From UBA8524 sp964215915 (GTDB lineage Bacteria > Bacteroidota > Bacteroidia > UBA8524), in the NCBI GenBank assembly GCA_964215915.1, contig CAXPEB010000066.1:1-64000 (forward strand): DNA of 64,000 nucleotides. The letters are read 5' to 3'. A program made the position numbers and the translations under genes. The notes beneath the pieces are model-generated. The model was not told where the DNA came from. It saw only the letters and a list, made by a program, of their open reading frames with translations, and made no database searches. Shown piece by piece: positions 56,001 through 63,489 of the stretch (position 1 is its first letter; each line of letters opens with the position of its first letter).

Positions 56001-58942
56001 ACCCGAACGGATTGGTGTTCTATGATCCATACGCACAGAACCCTGAAGTATTCTTCGGAGAGCCTGGTGTTTATGATGTCTGCCTGACTGCCGAAAACGG
56101 CCTGGGTACTTCTGCACAAAAATGTAAGTCGCTTTACATCACCGTACGTGACGTGAACAATATGTGTATCGGTAACCTGAGCTCTGAAGCAGCTACCGGT
56201 GAGATCTACGATTCGGGTGGTCCTGACGGTCCTTACGGAAACAACGAAAACTGTTTCTTCCTCATCGAGCCTTGTGCCTCTTCGGTAACCCTTAAGTTCT
56301 CTGAGTTCAATCTGGCTAACTCCGGTCACTTCCTGAAAGTGTATGACGGTGTGGATCAGAACGGAACCCTGCTGGGAACATTCAGCAGCAGTTCCGGACT
56401 TCCCGGAGGAACCAACGGTTTGACTGCAAACAGTGGATCCATGTACCTCAGCTGGACAACTTCAGCTACCGGAAGTGCAGGCGGATTTGCCGCTACCTGG
56501 ACCAGCGTTCCGAAAAGCGGAAATACACTTACAGCAGGTTTTGACCTGCCGGATAGTGCTTTCGTTCTTGAAACCGTTGATTTCACCAATACTTCTACCG
56601 GCAGTGGTTTGACCTACAGCTGGGATGTTGATGGAGACGGAAACGAAGATGCTCAGTCCAGAGACGTACAGTATATCTTCAGCTTTGACGGCACTTACTA
56701 CCCACGCCTTACCATTAGCGATGCCTGTGGAAACAGCCAGTCCATCGTAGACACGATCGTAGTAGTTACTCCTACTACGGCTCCTGTTGCTGACTTCACT
56801 GCAGATGCACGTGTGGTAAACGTAGGGGATACGGTTAAACTGAAAGACCTGAGCACTAATGGTGCAATTAGCTGGAACTACACTTTCTCACCGGGTAACG
56901 CTTCCATCGTAGGAGGTACTTCCCGTGATCCTTTTGTGACTTTCTCAGCAGTGGGCACTTATGATGTAACACTTGATGCCGATAACGCCGCCGGTACCGG
57001 TAGCGTAACCAAAACAGCCTATATCAATGTGGTGAACTACTGTGAGCCTGATGTGAGCACCCTGGTGCCGGATATCGGAATTAACAGAGTTAGCCTGACC
57101 ACTATGGCCAATAACTCTGCATCCGGAGTACGTGCATTTACCAGCTATTTCGGAGATCCTTCCATAACTCCTGCTCAACTGGATGCGGGTGGAACTTACG
57201 ACCTGCAGGTATCTCGTAACACTACGCTGAATGCCATGAACCGTAAGGTGTGGATTGATTACAACGGCGACGGTGACTTTGATGATGCCAACGAATTGGT
57301 TGGTCATGAAACAGCGGCTAACACCGCTACCTGGACCCTTAACTTTACCGTTCCGGTATCTGCCCTTCGCGGTGCTACCCGGATGCGCGTGGGTACGGCC
57401 TTTGCCGATTCAACCAACGAGCCTTGCGGTACCAACTTCTTCGGTGAAGTAGAGGAATACCGTGTAGTGATCAATGATGATATCACACCTCCGGTAATCA
57501 CCCGTATCGGCGGTTCTCCGCAGTACATTGATCTGGGTCAGACTTATACCGATTCGGGAGCTACTGCGACTGACGCTGTTGATGGAAACCTGACTTCAGC
57601 CATTGTCGTGACTAACAATGTCAACATCAATGTGTCGGGTACCTATTATGTGTACTACAACGTAACGGATGCTGCCGGTAATGCTGCCGCAGAAGTAAGC
57701 CGTGAAGTCATTGTTAGACCTGACCTCACACCGCCTATCCTGCAATTGGCTTCACCGACTGTGATCACAATTCCATTGCTTGGAACCTTTGCCGAGCCGG
57801 GTTATTCCGCTCAGGATGCGATTTCCGGAAATGTAACCGGAAGCGTACAGGTTGATCGCTCTGCCTTCGATAGCACCAAAGTGGGAACTTACGCCATCGT
57901 TTATGTGGCTTCCGATGCCTTTGGCAACACCGATACCGCTTACCGTATAGTAAACGTGATCGATGACATTGCACCGGTAATTACCCTCAACGGAACTGAC
58001 CCGATGAATATTGAAGTGTTCAATACCTTCAACGACCCGGGTGTAACCGTTTCCGATAACTACGATGCCGTTGTGAATGCAAGTGTCAGCAGCAATGTGG
58101 ACGAAAATGTGGTAGGAACGTATACCATCACATACGAGGCTAAGGATTCCAGCGGAAACATCAGCTTCCTTACCCGTACCGTAAATGTGCATGACACTAC
58201 TGCACCGGTTCTCATGGTAGCCAATACCGATACCATTGTGGTGGAAGTATTCGGTAACATCGTTCTGCCGGACAACAGCGCTACGGATAACTACGATACC
58301 GATCCGCAAGTAAATATTACCGGAACTTATGACCTGGATGTTCTTGGTGAATACACCATTACACTGGTTGCAGAAGATGCTGAAGGTAATCAGTCTGCAG
58401 GTGTTGACATCGTGATTCAGGTAGTAGATACCGAAGCACCGGTAATTACCCTGAACGGAAGTTACCTGACCACCATCATGCGCTGGAGCACCTTCAATGA
58501 CCCGGGTGTTACCATTACCGATAACTACTATACCGGACTTACCGCCACTACAGGAGGAAACTTTGTAACTACCTCCGAAGAAGGCCTGTACTATATTACC
58601 TATGATGTAACTGATCCTTCCGGAAACGTTGCAATGCAGGTAACACGAGCCATCAATGTAGTGGAAAACACCACTGGCGTGGAAGAGGTGAATGGATTGA
58701 ACATCTCCATGTATCCGAACCCGGCTAACAGTAGTGTGGAAATATCACTGAGCAATGCTTCCGTTGCTTTGGATGATGTTGTGATCGTAAACAGCCTCGG
58801 CCAGCAGGTAATGCTGCACAAAGTAGCCGCCGGAGCACGTAAGACCACCATCGATCTCCAATCACTTACACCTGGTGTATACTATGTGAAAGTGAGCAGT
58901 GCCGGTAAAACTGCAGTGAAAAAACTGGTGATAAGCAGATAA
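50036..58942 (+). CDS. Giant T9SS surface protein 2 (three beta-helix heads)
   Basis: 2968 aa from the ATG at 50036; the ORF opens at 49970, but the first 22 codons there cover the hairpin. A signal peptide ends ARGQSYCTP (about residue 33). Domains by DNA position: GEVED (50136-50570); then three repeats of a CARDB-like domain followed by a beta-helix: 50580-52270, 52285-53960 and 53970-55620. The C-terminal chassis follows: two PKD (55635-56150), CUB (56155-56505), two PKD (56530-57030), GEVED (57035-57475), five DUF5011-like repeats (57485-58665) and a T9SS sorting domain (58690-58942, ISMYPNPANSSV). It is a tandem paralogue of the genes on both sides; the chassis is shared, the head tripled. 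Confidence 0.85.
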   Translation: MKNKYPKHMKARVLLQSLFFLIALTAGPWARGQSYCTPSFTNLNSYNCGISALTMGSLYNSTGTNYQQPYTDFSASMFVSYTAGATVNYSVLAGPSNSTNVAVYIDWNNDYNFSASEKMDESGQFNSNSTYNGSFDVPITQTPGVYRMRVAGDIGFISPPGPCSMTYSGDVEDYSFVVLNNSLDVMAIDANKTLNIGNNTISLTFANVTQGTTVNTVDIGYSLNNGTPVTQSLSSLGLTQGGIQSVNFSQLLNISTPGIYTLKVWVRNPNGQGGGINTNDTITRVIQACYPLNGTYTIDPNGSGGSNFTTFEDAVSQLITCGVNGPVDFQIASGTYAEQISIPEISGASSTNTIRFVGAGRSSTTLTYANQDNDKRHTLQFNGASYISFENMTIRSTNGSFGWTVHLTGSGGVHDIKLRKLDILCDGGGTSTTNNNFIGVAFSASSSNNTSNVLAYNNLVDSCLITGGYCGISFYGVTSNNSNYGNYFTNNTIQDAYYYGIYTGYLHEMKIMGNVITPRTTGNTTTNSQGIYSANSSNSYPLLHEISGNRIYNCGTYGIYLTSSSGSVGSRGVIKNNMIGGDFRSTSNNYGIYMNYSYWWNVYNNSINMNSNPSGDNVGFYTTNNSNQFNLDVRNNMIQVTGTSGNLLALFASDATVFSNLDYNNYVVKNGPNLINIGQSLSAANFKGAYSFNSNSFSIESPFQSSTNLRYSNGCVTGIQLAEVTKDIDGDTRTSTPNVGADEFINASTNDIGILSIVSPSTQVSPGAQDVVVRLKNFGTNTITSAQISYMHNGGTPVTISWSGVLLPCGEVDITFTGSNQVTIVAGINNIHAYTTLPNGAADNFPGNDGTETQVCPAMSGNFTIDQNGSGGSNFKSFKAAVDALSCSGLNGPVYFSVAAGNYNEQIEIRNIQGSSSVNTITFDGGDGNAASRVLTFSNAQNTNRHTLLLDNVKYLTLRNISVLGQSPNYGWVIHLFGNGNENISIENCRVGLSGSPASSTSSNFIPIVACNNSTSQYNNATFKNITVDSCEILRGYFGIFFYGNNNSNNTDIFVTNNYFDQPYYYGYYHYYTNAVKVENNVVRMRPGNTNSYGFYMTSTYATGSSFTSFANNIITNAGRYGIYLSSVDNNSSSKKGEIVNNMIGGGFTHSSSVGLYMSSCDAWNIYHNSINIDYRITSSTSAAWYASSCTQLDARNNVFALTNPSQNSGSVFPVYMNGSSGLVCDYNNYYKPGSTSNFIRINGSNYNASNFIGGGGFNNNSYFRYPEFISSMDLHSNNGCLIGTQLASVTKDIDGDNRPSNPSLGADEGYSLDANVSAIIAPSGTTVTGTQDVIYRVKNGGKTTITSFTAYYSINGGAPVSQNWTGTMDPCDSVTITFTGGQAAAIPNSGVVTLAAYIGGVNGGNDDNQLNDSTSNAYCNGPMSGVYTVIPGNAANRNFPDLATVMNVLNSCGMSGDVELQIGTGVFQNQVLLDPNQISGLASYRLSFIGVDSASSIITYNSGGYTVRLNGADNVTFRNLGIHNTGTSSAFAVHLTNGADNNLFEHCHISAPSVSNTSVIAFGIMGPSYTNTGQIWGQNNTLQDSRIEGGYRTVHIYGSGNSSLLAPSNRVLRNYIVDGYNYSVYFYFQSSPELVDNYITAPSTASAVSYYSYCESIKVERNFIYGANQYGLYLTQCNPSTSYPTGVVTNNMIGGQSNTGTPYGIYTINTYNMNFFHNSIYMNGNGNTSRAFYQSNGSGNQLVNNIFVSDAPNGHAMYLNSNNAFNTVDYNILYSASANLAYTWGTTFYDMASLQASNANFNVNSLSQFPNFINVAGVEPNLHLTSDVAAPQGDNTLGVNVDIDNDSRCPVSKTIGADESEYIDAVTIRFTMSDTVFVNAPFTAINADIPGSLRSYEWDFGNDGSIDATTFNATYAFNTTGVKEVKLKSSSCNGADSLILTVVVINPTAIPQADFISDKYTLAPFETMKLQDLSTNGPTAWTWSITPNPNGLVFYDPYAQNPEVFFGEPGVYDVCLTAENGLGTSAQKCKSLYITVRDVNNMCIGNLSSEAATGEIYDSGGPDGPYGNNENCFFLIEPCASSVTLKFSEFNLANSGHFLKVYDGVDQNGTLLGTFSSSSGLPGGTNGLTANSGSMYLSWTTSATGSAGGFAATWTSVPKSGNTLTAGFDLPDSAFVLETVDFTNTSTGSGLTYSWDVDGDGNEDAQSRDVQYIFSFDGTYYPRLTISDACGNSQSIVDTIVVVTPTTAPVADFTADARVVNVGDTVKLKDLSTNGAISWNYTFSPGNASIVGGTSRDPFVTFSAVGTYDVTLDADNAAGTGSVTKTAYINVVNYCEPDVSTLVPDIGINRVSLTTMANNSASGVRAFTSYFGDPSITPAQLDAGGTYDLQVSRNTTLNAMNRKVWIDYNGDGDFDDANELVGHETAANTATWTLNFTVPVSALRGATRMRVGTAFADSTNEPCGTNFFGEVEEYRVVINDDITPPVITRIGGSPQYIDLGQTYTDSGATATDAVDGNLTSAIVVTNNVNINVSGTYYVYYNVTDAAGNAAAEVSREVIVRPDLTPPILQLASPTVITIPLLGTFAEPGYSAQDAISGNVTGSVQVDRSAFDSTKVGTYAIVYVASDAFGNTDTAYRIVNVIDDIAPVITLNGTDPMNIEVFNTFNDPGVTVSDNYDAVVNASVSSNVDENVVGTYTITYEAKDSSGNISFLTRTVNVHDTTAPVLMVANTDTIVVEVFGNIVLPDNSATDNYDTDPQVNITGTYDLDVLGEYTITLVAEDAEGNQSAGVDIVIQVVDTEAPVITLNGSYLTTIMRWSTFNDPGVTITDNYYTGLTATTGGNFVTTSEEGLYYITYDVTDPSGNVAMQVTRAINVVENTTGVEEVNGLNISMYPNPANSSVEISLSNASVALDDVVIVNSLGQQVMLHKVAAGARKTTIDLQSLTPGVYYVKVSSAGKTAVKKLVISR

Positions 58943-58958
58943 TTAATAAGGGAAATAA

Positions 58959-58985
58959 GGGGAGGCGTAATGCCTCCCCGTTTTT
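58959..58985 (+). terminator. Hairpin between giant genes 2 and 3
   Basis: An 8-bp GC stem (GGGGAGGC / GCCTCCCC) with a 5-nt loop, then G and five T. It ends 12 nt before the next ATG, leaving no room for a separate promoter downstream. Confidence 0.8.
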
Positions 58986-58997
58986 AAATAATTAGCG

Positions 58998-61900
58998 ATG
59001 ACCACATCAATACACAAAAAAATTACAAAAGGCTTCCGGAACGGGTTGCTGTTTGCCGCATTGGGAGTGGGACTCCCTGTGTTTGCTCAGTACTCTTCTT
59101 CCGAAGCTATTCAGAATACCCAGGATTGTTTTCCCGGAATGAATAATGCTTCCGTACTGGAAGTACAGGTAGTGACTTCGGGAAGTTCTTCTGTGTTGAC
59201 TGCCATGCAGTTCAATACCAATGGAACCAACAATACATCCAACCTGGAGTCTGCAAAGTTATACTACTATAACGGCGGCTCCTTCAATGCTCCGTTGACA
59301 AACGCCACCCAGGTTGGTTCGGTGGTAAACAGCCCGAATGGCTCCTTTAGCTTTACCGGGATGAGTGTCAACCTGAGTTCTGGGACCAACCGTTTCTACC
59401 TGGTATACGATCTTCCGTATACGGCTAGTGTCGGAGATTACATCGATGCCGAATGTACTTCTATCACTGTTGACGGAAATTCGGAAACACCTTCGGTTAC
59501 CGCACCGAGCGGGGAACGCGAAATCGTGAAAAACGGAGTGGCGTATAACTACTGTCCGTATAACGCGTTGGTGTTGGGAAACTACCAAATTGGTATTTCC
59601 CGTCTTCAGCTGGGATCCATGGTTATCACCAATGTGATCGCTACGTCCGGTACGGTGCAGACCATCGATACTCCGGTTATGACGCTCATCAAAGGCGTTA
59701 CCTATGACCTGAGTTATCGTGGAGGTTCCGGGAATAACCAGAACGAAAAGATCTATGTGGATTTCAATAATGACGGTTTCTACGAAGAATCAGAAGCTAT
59801 CTTCTCCGGAGTAACACCGGCAAGTACGGAAACAACCGGAACGATTGACGTTGACTGCGGTCTGGAAAACGGTATCCACCGGGTACGTATTGCCACAGAC
59901 TTGAACGGAGTTGTACCGTATGCCTGCGGTCAGAACTTTTACGGTACTGCCTTTGAGGTGCTGGTTGACTTCCAGGATGCTCCTCAGCCGACAGCGGCTT
60001 TTGATGCACCGGCAACTGCCTACAGAGGTGCTTATATTCCATTACCGAACAACTCTCAGGGACTTAGCTACGACTACCGCTGGGATTATGACAACGACGG
60101 AACGGTTGATGCCACCACAATTGACGGAGAAGCACAGTATACTACTGCCGGCAATAAAACCGTGGAACTTGCCATGAGCAAGAACAGCTGCGGTAACATG
60201 CTTAGCGACAGTACAACCAAGCAGATCAATGTAATTGACCCTCCCGCGGTTCCGTCCTGCGAGTTCATCGCTAACCGTAACGTTACCAACCAGACGCTGG
60301 AAGTTCGTTTTAAGGATCTGAGTACCAACGGTGCCAACAAATGGCACTGGAAAATTACACCGGAAAACGTAAACGGTAACGTTGCCTATGTATACGCCAA
60401 TGGAACCGATTCCACTTCGCAGAACCCTGTTGTTCTGTTCCTGGAACTGGGAGCTTATAACGTAGAATTCTATTCCGAAAACGTAATTGGTGCAGGAAAC
60501 TATATTTCCAAACCCGATTATATCCGGAATATTGCCATTAATGATTTCTGTTCTATTACCAGCACTACATCTGAATCAGGATTTATTGCCGACGAAGGCG
60601 GGGTATTCTCTAACTACCCCAATTATGCCACCGTGGGTAACCTTTGCGGGTTCCTGATCAAACCGACTTGTGCGTCGACCATCAGTTTCAATTTCCTGGA
60701 TTTTGACATGAGTTCATACCAGGTAACAAACTGTAATATCCCCGGAAGCAATCCTCCAGTATTGCAGCCCAGTGACCATGTGAAGATCTATGATGGAGTA
60801 GATAATACAGGAATCCCGCTTCACGTTGCTGCTGGTTTCCCTAATGGATTTACCAACGGACCTGCCAATACGCCGCTGCCTTCTCTTCCTCCAACTGTAA
60901 CCGCAACTTCAGGCTCTATGTATATTGAGTACTCTGTAAACTGCGCGTTCAACGGAAGAGGATTCCTCGGAGAATGGTCAAGTACGCCGAAAACACTCCC
61001 CACACCGGTGGCCTCTTTTGATGGCCCGGATACGGTATACACGGATGCCCCTTACATCTTTACCAATACCAGTACCGGTGATTTTGACGAAAGCTCCTGG
61101 GATTATGACAACAATGGTCTCAATGATTTCAGCGGTAAGGATGCCGAGATTACCTTTACTCAACCTGGTGTTCAAACCATAAAACTGTACGTGGCCCGTT
61201 GCGGAAACGGAAGCGACTTTACCAAAGATGTGGTAGTTCTTGCTCCTACTTCTGCTCCTGTTGTGGAGTTTGAAGCTACACGTACTGCCTGTATCGTACA
61301 GGACACCATTCGTTTGATTGACCGTTCGGATAACGGCCCGAACAGCTGGAAATGGACCATTACGCCTTCTGCTGACGTAGAATATGTAAGCGGATCTAAC
61401 AGTACTTCCCGGAATCCTTTCGTGAAATTTAAAAAGACCGGAATGTATGAGGTCAAACTGGTTGCCTCCAACTCGCTTGGTGCTGACAGCCTCGTGAAAA
61501 GCAGCTACATCGGAGTATTTGCTTATTGTACACCGAATAGCATTAACCTCAGTGCGGATATCGGCATGTCGCAAGTAGAATTTGCAGGAATTAACCGCAG
61601 CAGTGATGTTGGTGTGAACAGCTACATTCAATTCGACGACGAAGCAACAGTACAACAAGGAGCTACTTACCCTATCACCCTTAACCGTACTACCAACTTC
61701 AATAACATCAGTTATAAAGTATGGATAGATTTCAATAAGAACGGTTCGTTTAACGATGCGGGTGAAGAGGTGTTCTTCGAACCCTCCTCATCTGCGTTGA
61801 CTGTTAACGGTTCCATCCGTATCCCGAAATCGGCATCTGAAGGCGTTACCAGAATGCGTGTGGGAGCCAATACTGCCGGTAATATGAATATGTCTTGCGG

Positions 61901-63416
61901 ACCTAACCAGTTCGGTGAATTCGAAGATTACAGGATCTCTATCCTGACCGATACCGAAAAACCGGTTATTAGCCTGATTGGTAACCCGATTATTTATATC
62001 GAGCGAGGGTTCACTTACAATGACCAGGGTGCTACTGCATTCGATAATTCTGACGGTGATATCACTTCCCTGATCCAGGTGAACGATAACCTGGATGTTA
62101 CACAAACAGGAGAATACTGGTATTCTTACAACGTAACCGATTCTGCAGGTAATAAAGCCGACAGTGTAATCCGCAGAATAATTGTACAACCTGACGGTTC
62201 CGGACCGGTAATTACACTAACGGGAGGAGATACCATCTTCCATGAAGTAAATACCACATGGAATGATCCTGGTGTGAATGCTGTTGACTTTGTAGACGGA
62301 GTGATTAGCGTGATCAATACTTCCGGTTCCGTGAATTCTTCACAACTGGGAACCTATTACATCACCTATTCTGCTTCTGACCTGCAGGGTAATACTTCTA
62401 CCGGACAACGGGTTGTGAAGGTAGTGGATCAGACCGCACCAACACTGACATTGCTGGGAGCTGACCCGCTGATCCTGGATTACGGAACTCCTTTTGCCGA
62501 CCCCGGTGTGACCGTTAATGACAACTACTATGCAGGTCTCAACTACACACGTACCGGTGTTGTGAATACCAAAATAATCGGTCAGGTAGTAGTTACCTAC
62601 GGAGCTAAAGATCCTTCCGGTAATGTGGCCAACACCATCACCCGTACCATTGAAGTGAAGGATGTGTCCGCTCCGAAAATTGTACTCTTCGGAAGAGATA
62701 CCATGACTATCGATGTATTCGATAAGTATGTGGAGCCGGGATACAGTGTGAGCGATAACCACACCAAAGGACTGAGCGTAAACGTAACCGGTGTCGTAAA
62801 CTCTTCGGTACTGGGTGAGTATACCCTGACCTATACATCCACCGATTCCAGTGGAAATGTGGCTACCCTTGACCGCGTAGTTAATGTTGTTGACCGTGAA
62901 GCTCCGGTGATTATCCTTAAAGGCTCTTCGCTGATCTACATCAACCGTTTTGATGATATCCTTGATCCCGGAGTTACCATCCAGGACAACTATGATTCCG
63001 AGGCTTCACTGCAAGCGAATCTGATTATCCTTGACGGGGTAGTTACCGATCAGGAAGGCCTGTACCAATACTGCTACGAAGTCACTGACAACTCTGGTAA
63101 TAGAGCCGTTCAGGTATGCAGACTGGTGAATGTAGGACCGGCTGACCCGAATGGAGTCAACCTGGCAGCTGATGGAAACATCCGTGTATATCCGAACCCG
63201 AGCAACGGCCCGGTATGGGTAGAACTGGATGCCAACATGCAGGCTACCCAGGTAAAAGTATACGATGCACGTGGCGCAGTGGTGAAAACCCAAACTGTTG
63301 ATAAACAAATTGATAAGGTTCGTTTGGATATGGAAGGTATTGAGCCGGGTATTTATTATATTGTAGTAAATGCCGGAGACAAGACCTATACTGCTAAACT
63401 CAACTTCATGGAATAA
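58998..63416 (+). CDS. Giant T9SS surface protein 3 (BNR_assoc_N-like head)
   Basis: 1472 aa. A signal peptide ends near residue 31 (GLPVFAQ). The head differs from its two neighbours: a domain at 59090-59520 whose pattern (AMQFNTNGTNNTSNLESAKLY, FYLVYDLPYTASVGDYIDAEC) resembles the BNR-associated N-terminal domain of exported sialidases and gingipain-type adhesins. A GEVED-like domain (59545-59965) lacks the usual closing GEVEDY. The chassis follows: two PKD (59985-60530), CUB (60545-60985, slightly extended), two PKD (61000-61515), GEVED (61520-61955), five DUF5011-like repeats (61960-63130) and a T9SS domain (63175-63416, RVYPNPSNGPV). It probably shares the location and role of its neighbours, with different binding. 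Confidence 0.85.
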   Translation: MTTSIHKKITKGFRNGLLFAALGVGLPVFAQYSSSEAIQNTQDCFPGMNNASVLEVQVVTSGSSSVLTAMQFNTNGTNNTSNLESAKLYYYNGGSFNAPLTNATQVGSVVNSPNGSFSFTGMSVNLSSGTNRFYLVYDLPYTASVGDYIDAECTSITVDGNSETPSVTAPSGEREIVKNGVAYNYCPYNALVLGNYQIGISRLQLGSMVITNVIATSGTVQTIDTPVMTLIKGVTYDLSYRGGSGNNQNEKIYVDFNNDGFYEESEAIFSGVTPASTETTGTIDVDCGLENGIHRVRIATDLNGVVPYACGQNFYGTAFEVLVDFQDAPQPTAAFDAPATAYRGAYIPLPNNSQGLSYDYRWDYDNDGTVDATTIDGEAQYTTAGNKTVELAMSKNSCGNMLSDSTTKQINVIDPPAVPSCEFIANRNVTNQTLEVRFKDLSTNGANKWHWKITPENVNGNVAYVYANGTDSTSQNPVVLFLELGAYNVEFYSENVIGAGNYISKPDYIRNIAINDFCSITSTTSESGFIADEGGVFSNYPNYATVGNLCGFLIKPTCASTISFNFLDFDMSSYQVTNCNIPGSNPPVLQPSDHVKIYDGVDNTGIPLHVAAGFPNGFTNGPANTPLPSLPPTVTATSGSMYIEYSVNCAFNGRGFLGEWSSTPKTLPTPVASFDGPDTVYTDAPYIFTNTSTGDFDESSWDYDNNGLNDFSGKDAEITFTQPGVQTIKLYVARCGNGSDFTKDVVVLAPTSAPVVEFEATRTACIVQDTIRLIDRSDNGPNSWKWTITPSADVEYVSGSNSTSRNPFVKFKKTGMYEVKLVASNSLGADSLVKSSYIGVFAYCTPNSINLSADIGMSQVEFAGINRSSDVGVNSYIQFDDEATVQQGATYPITLNRTTNFNNISYKVWIDFNKNGSFNDAGEEVFFEPSSSALTVNGSIRIPKSASEGVTRMRVGANTAGNMNMSCGPNQFGEFEDYRISILTDTEKPVISLIGNPIIYIERGFTYNDQGATAFDNSDGDITSLIQVNDNLDVTQTGEYWYSYNVTDSAGNKADSVIRRIIVQPDGSGPVITLTGGDTIFHEVNTTWNDPGVNAVDFVDGVISVINTSGSVNSSQLGTYYITYSASDLQGNTSTGQRVVKVVDQTAPTLTLLGADPLILDYGTPFADPGVTVNDNYYAGLNYTRTGVVNTKIIGQVVVTYGAKDPSGNVANTITRTIEVKDVSAPKIVLFGRDTMTIDVFDKYVEPGYSVSDNHTKGLSVNVTGVVNSSVLGEYTLTYTSTDSSGNVATLDRVVNVVDREAPVIILKGSSLIYINRFDDILDPGVTIQDNYDSEASLQANLIILDGVVTDQEGLYQYCYEVTDNSGNRAVQVCRLVNVGPADPNGVNLAADGNIRVYPNPSNGPVWVELDANMQATQVKVYDARGAVVKTQTVDKQIDKVRLDMEGIEPGIYYIVVNAGDKTYTAKLNFME

Positions 63417-63440
63417 TCAATTCAAATGGGAACAATAGAG

Positions 63441-63470
63441 AATGTCCCCCGGCAATCCGGGGGGCATTTT
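63441..63470 (+). terminator. Hairpin between giant gene 3 and the partial gene
   Basis: A 12-bp stem (AATGTCCCCCGG / CCGGGGGGCATT) with a CAAT loop, then two further T before CCTG. The T-tract is weak for a terminator. It ends 19 nt before the next ATG, matching the layout at the other two junctions. Confidence 0.6.
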
Positions 63471-63489
63471 CCTGTTTAAAAGGGAGGAC

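Noticed and set aside
55361..56329. A 322-aa minus-strand ORF inside giant gene 2
   Set aside because: It lies wholly opposite PKD/CUB-coding sequence of a clear gene and has no family pattern.
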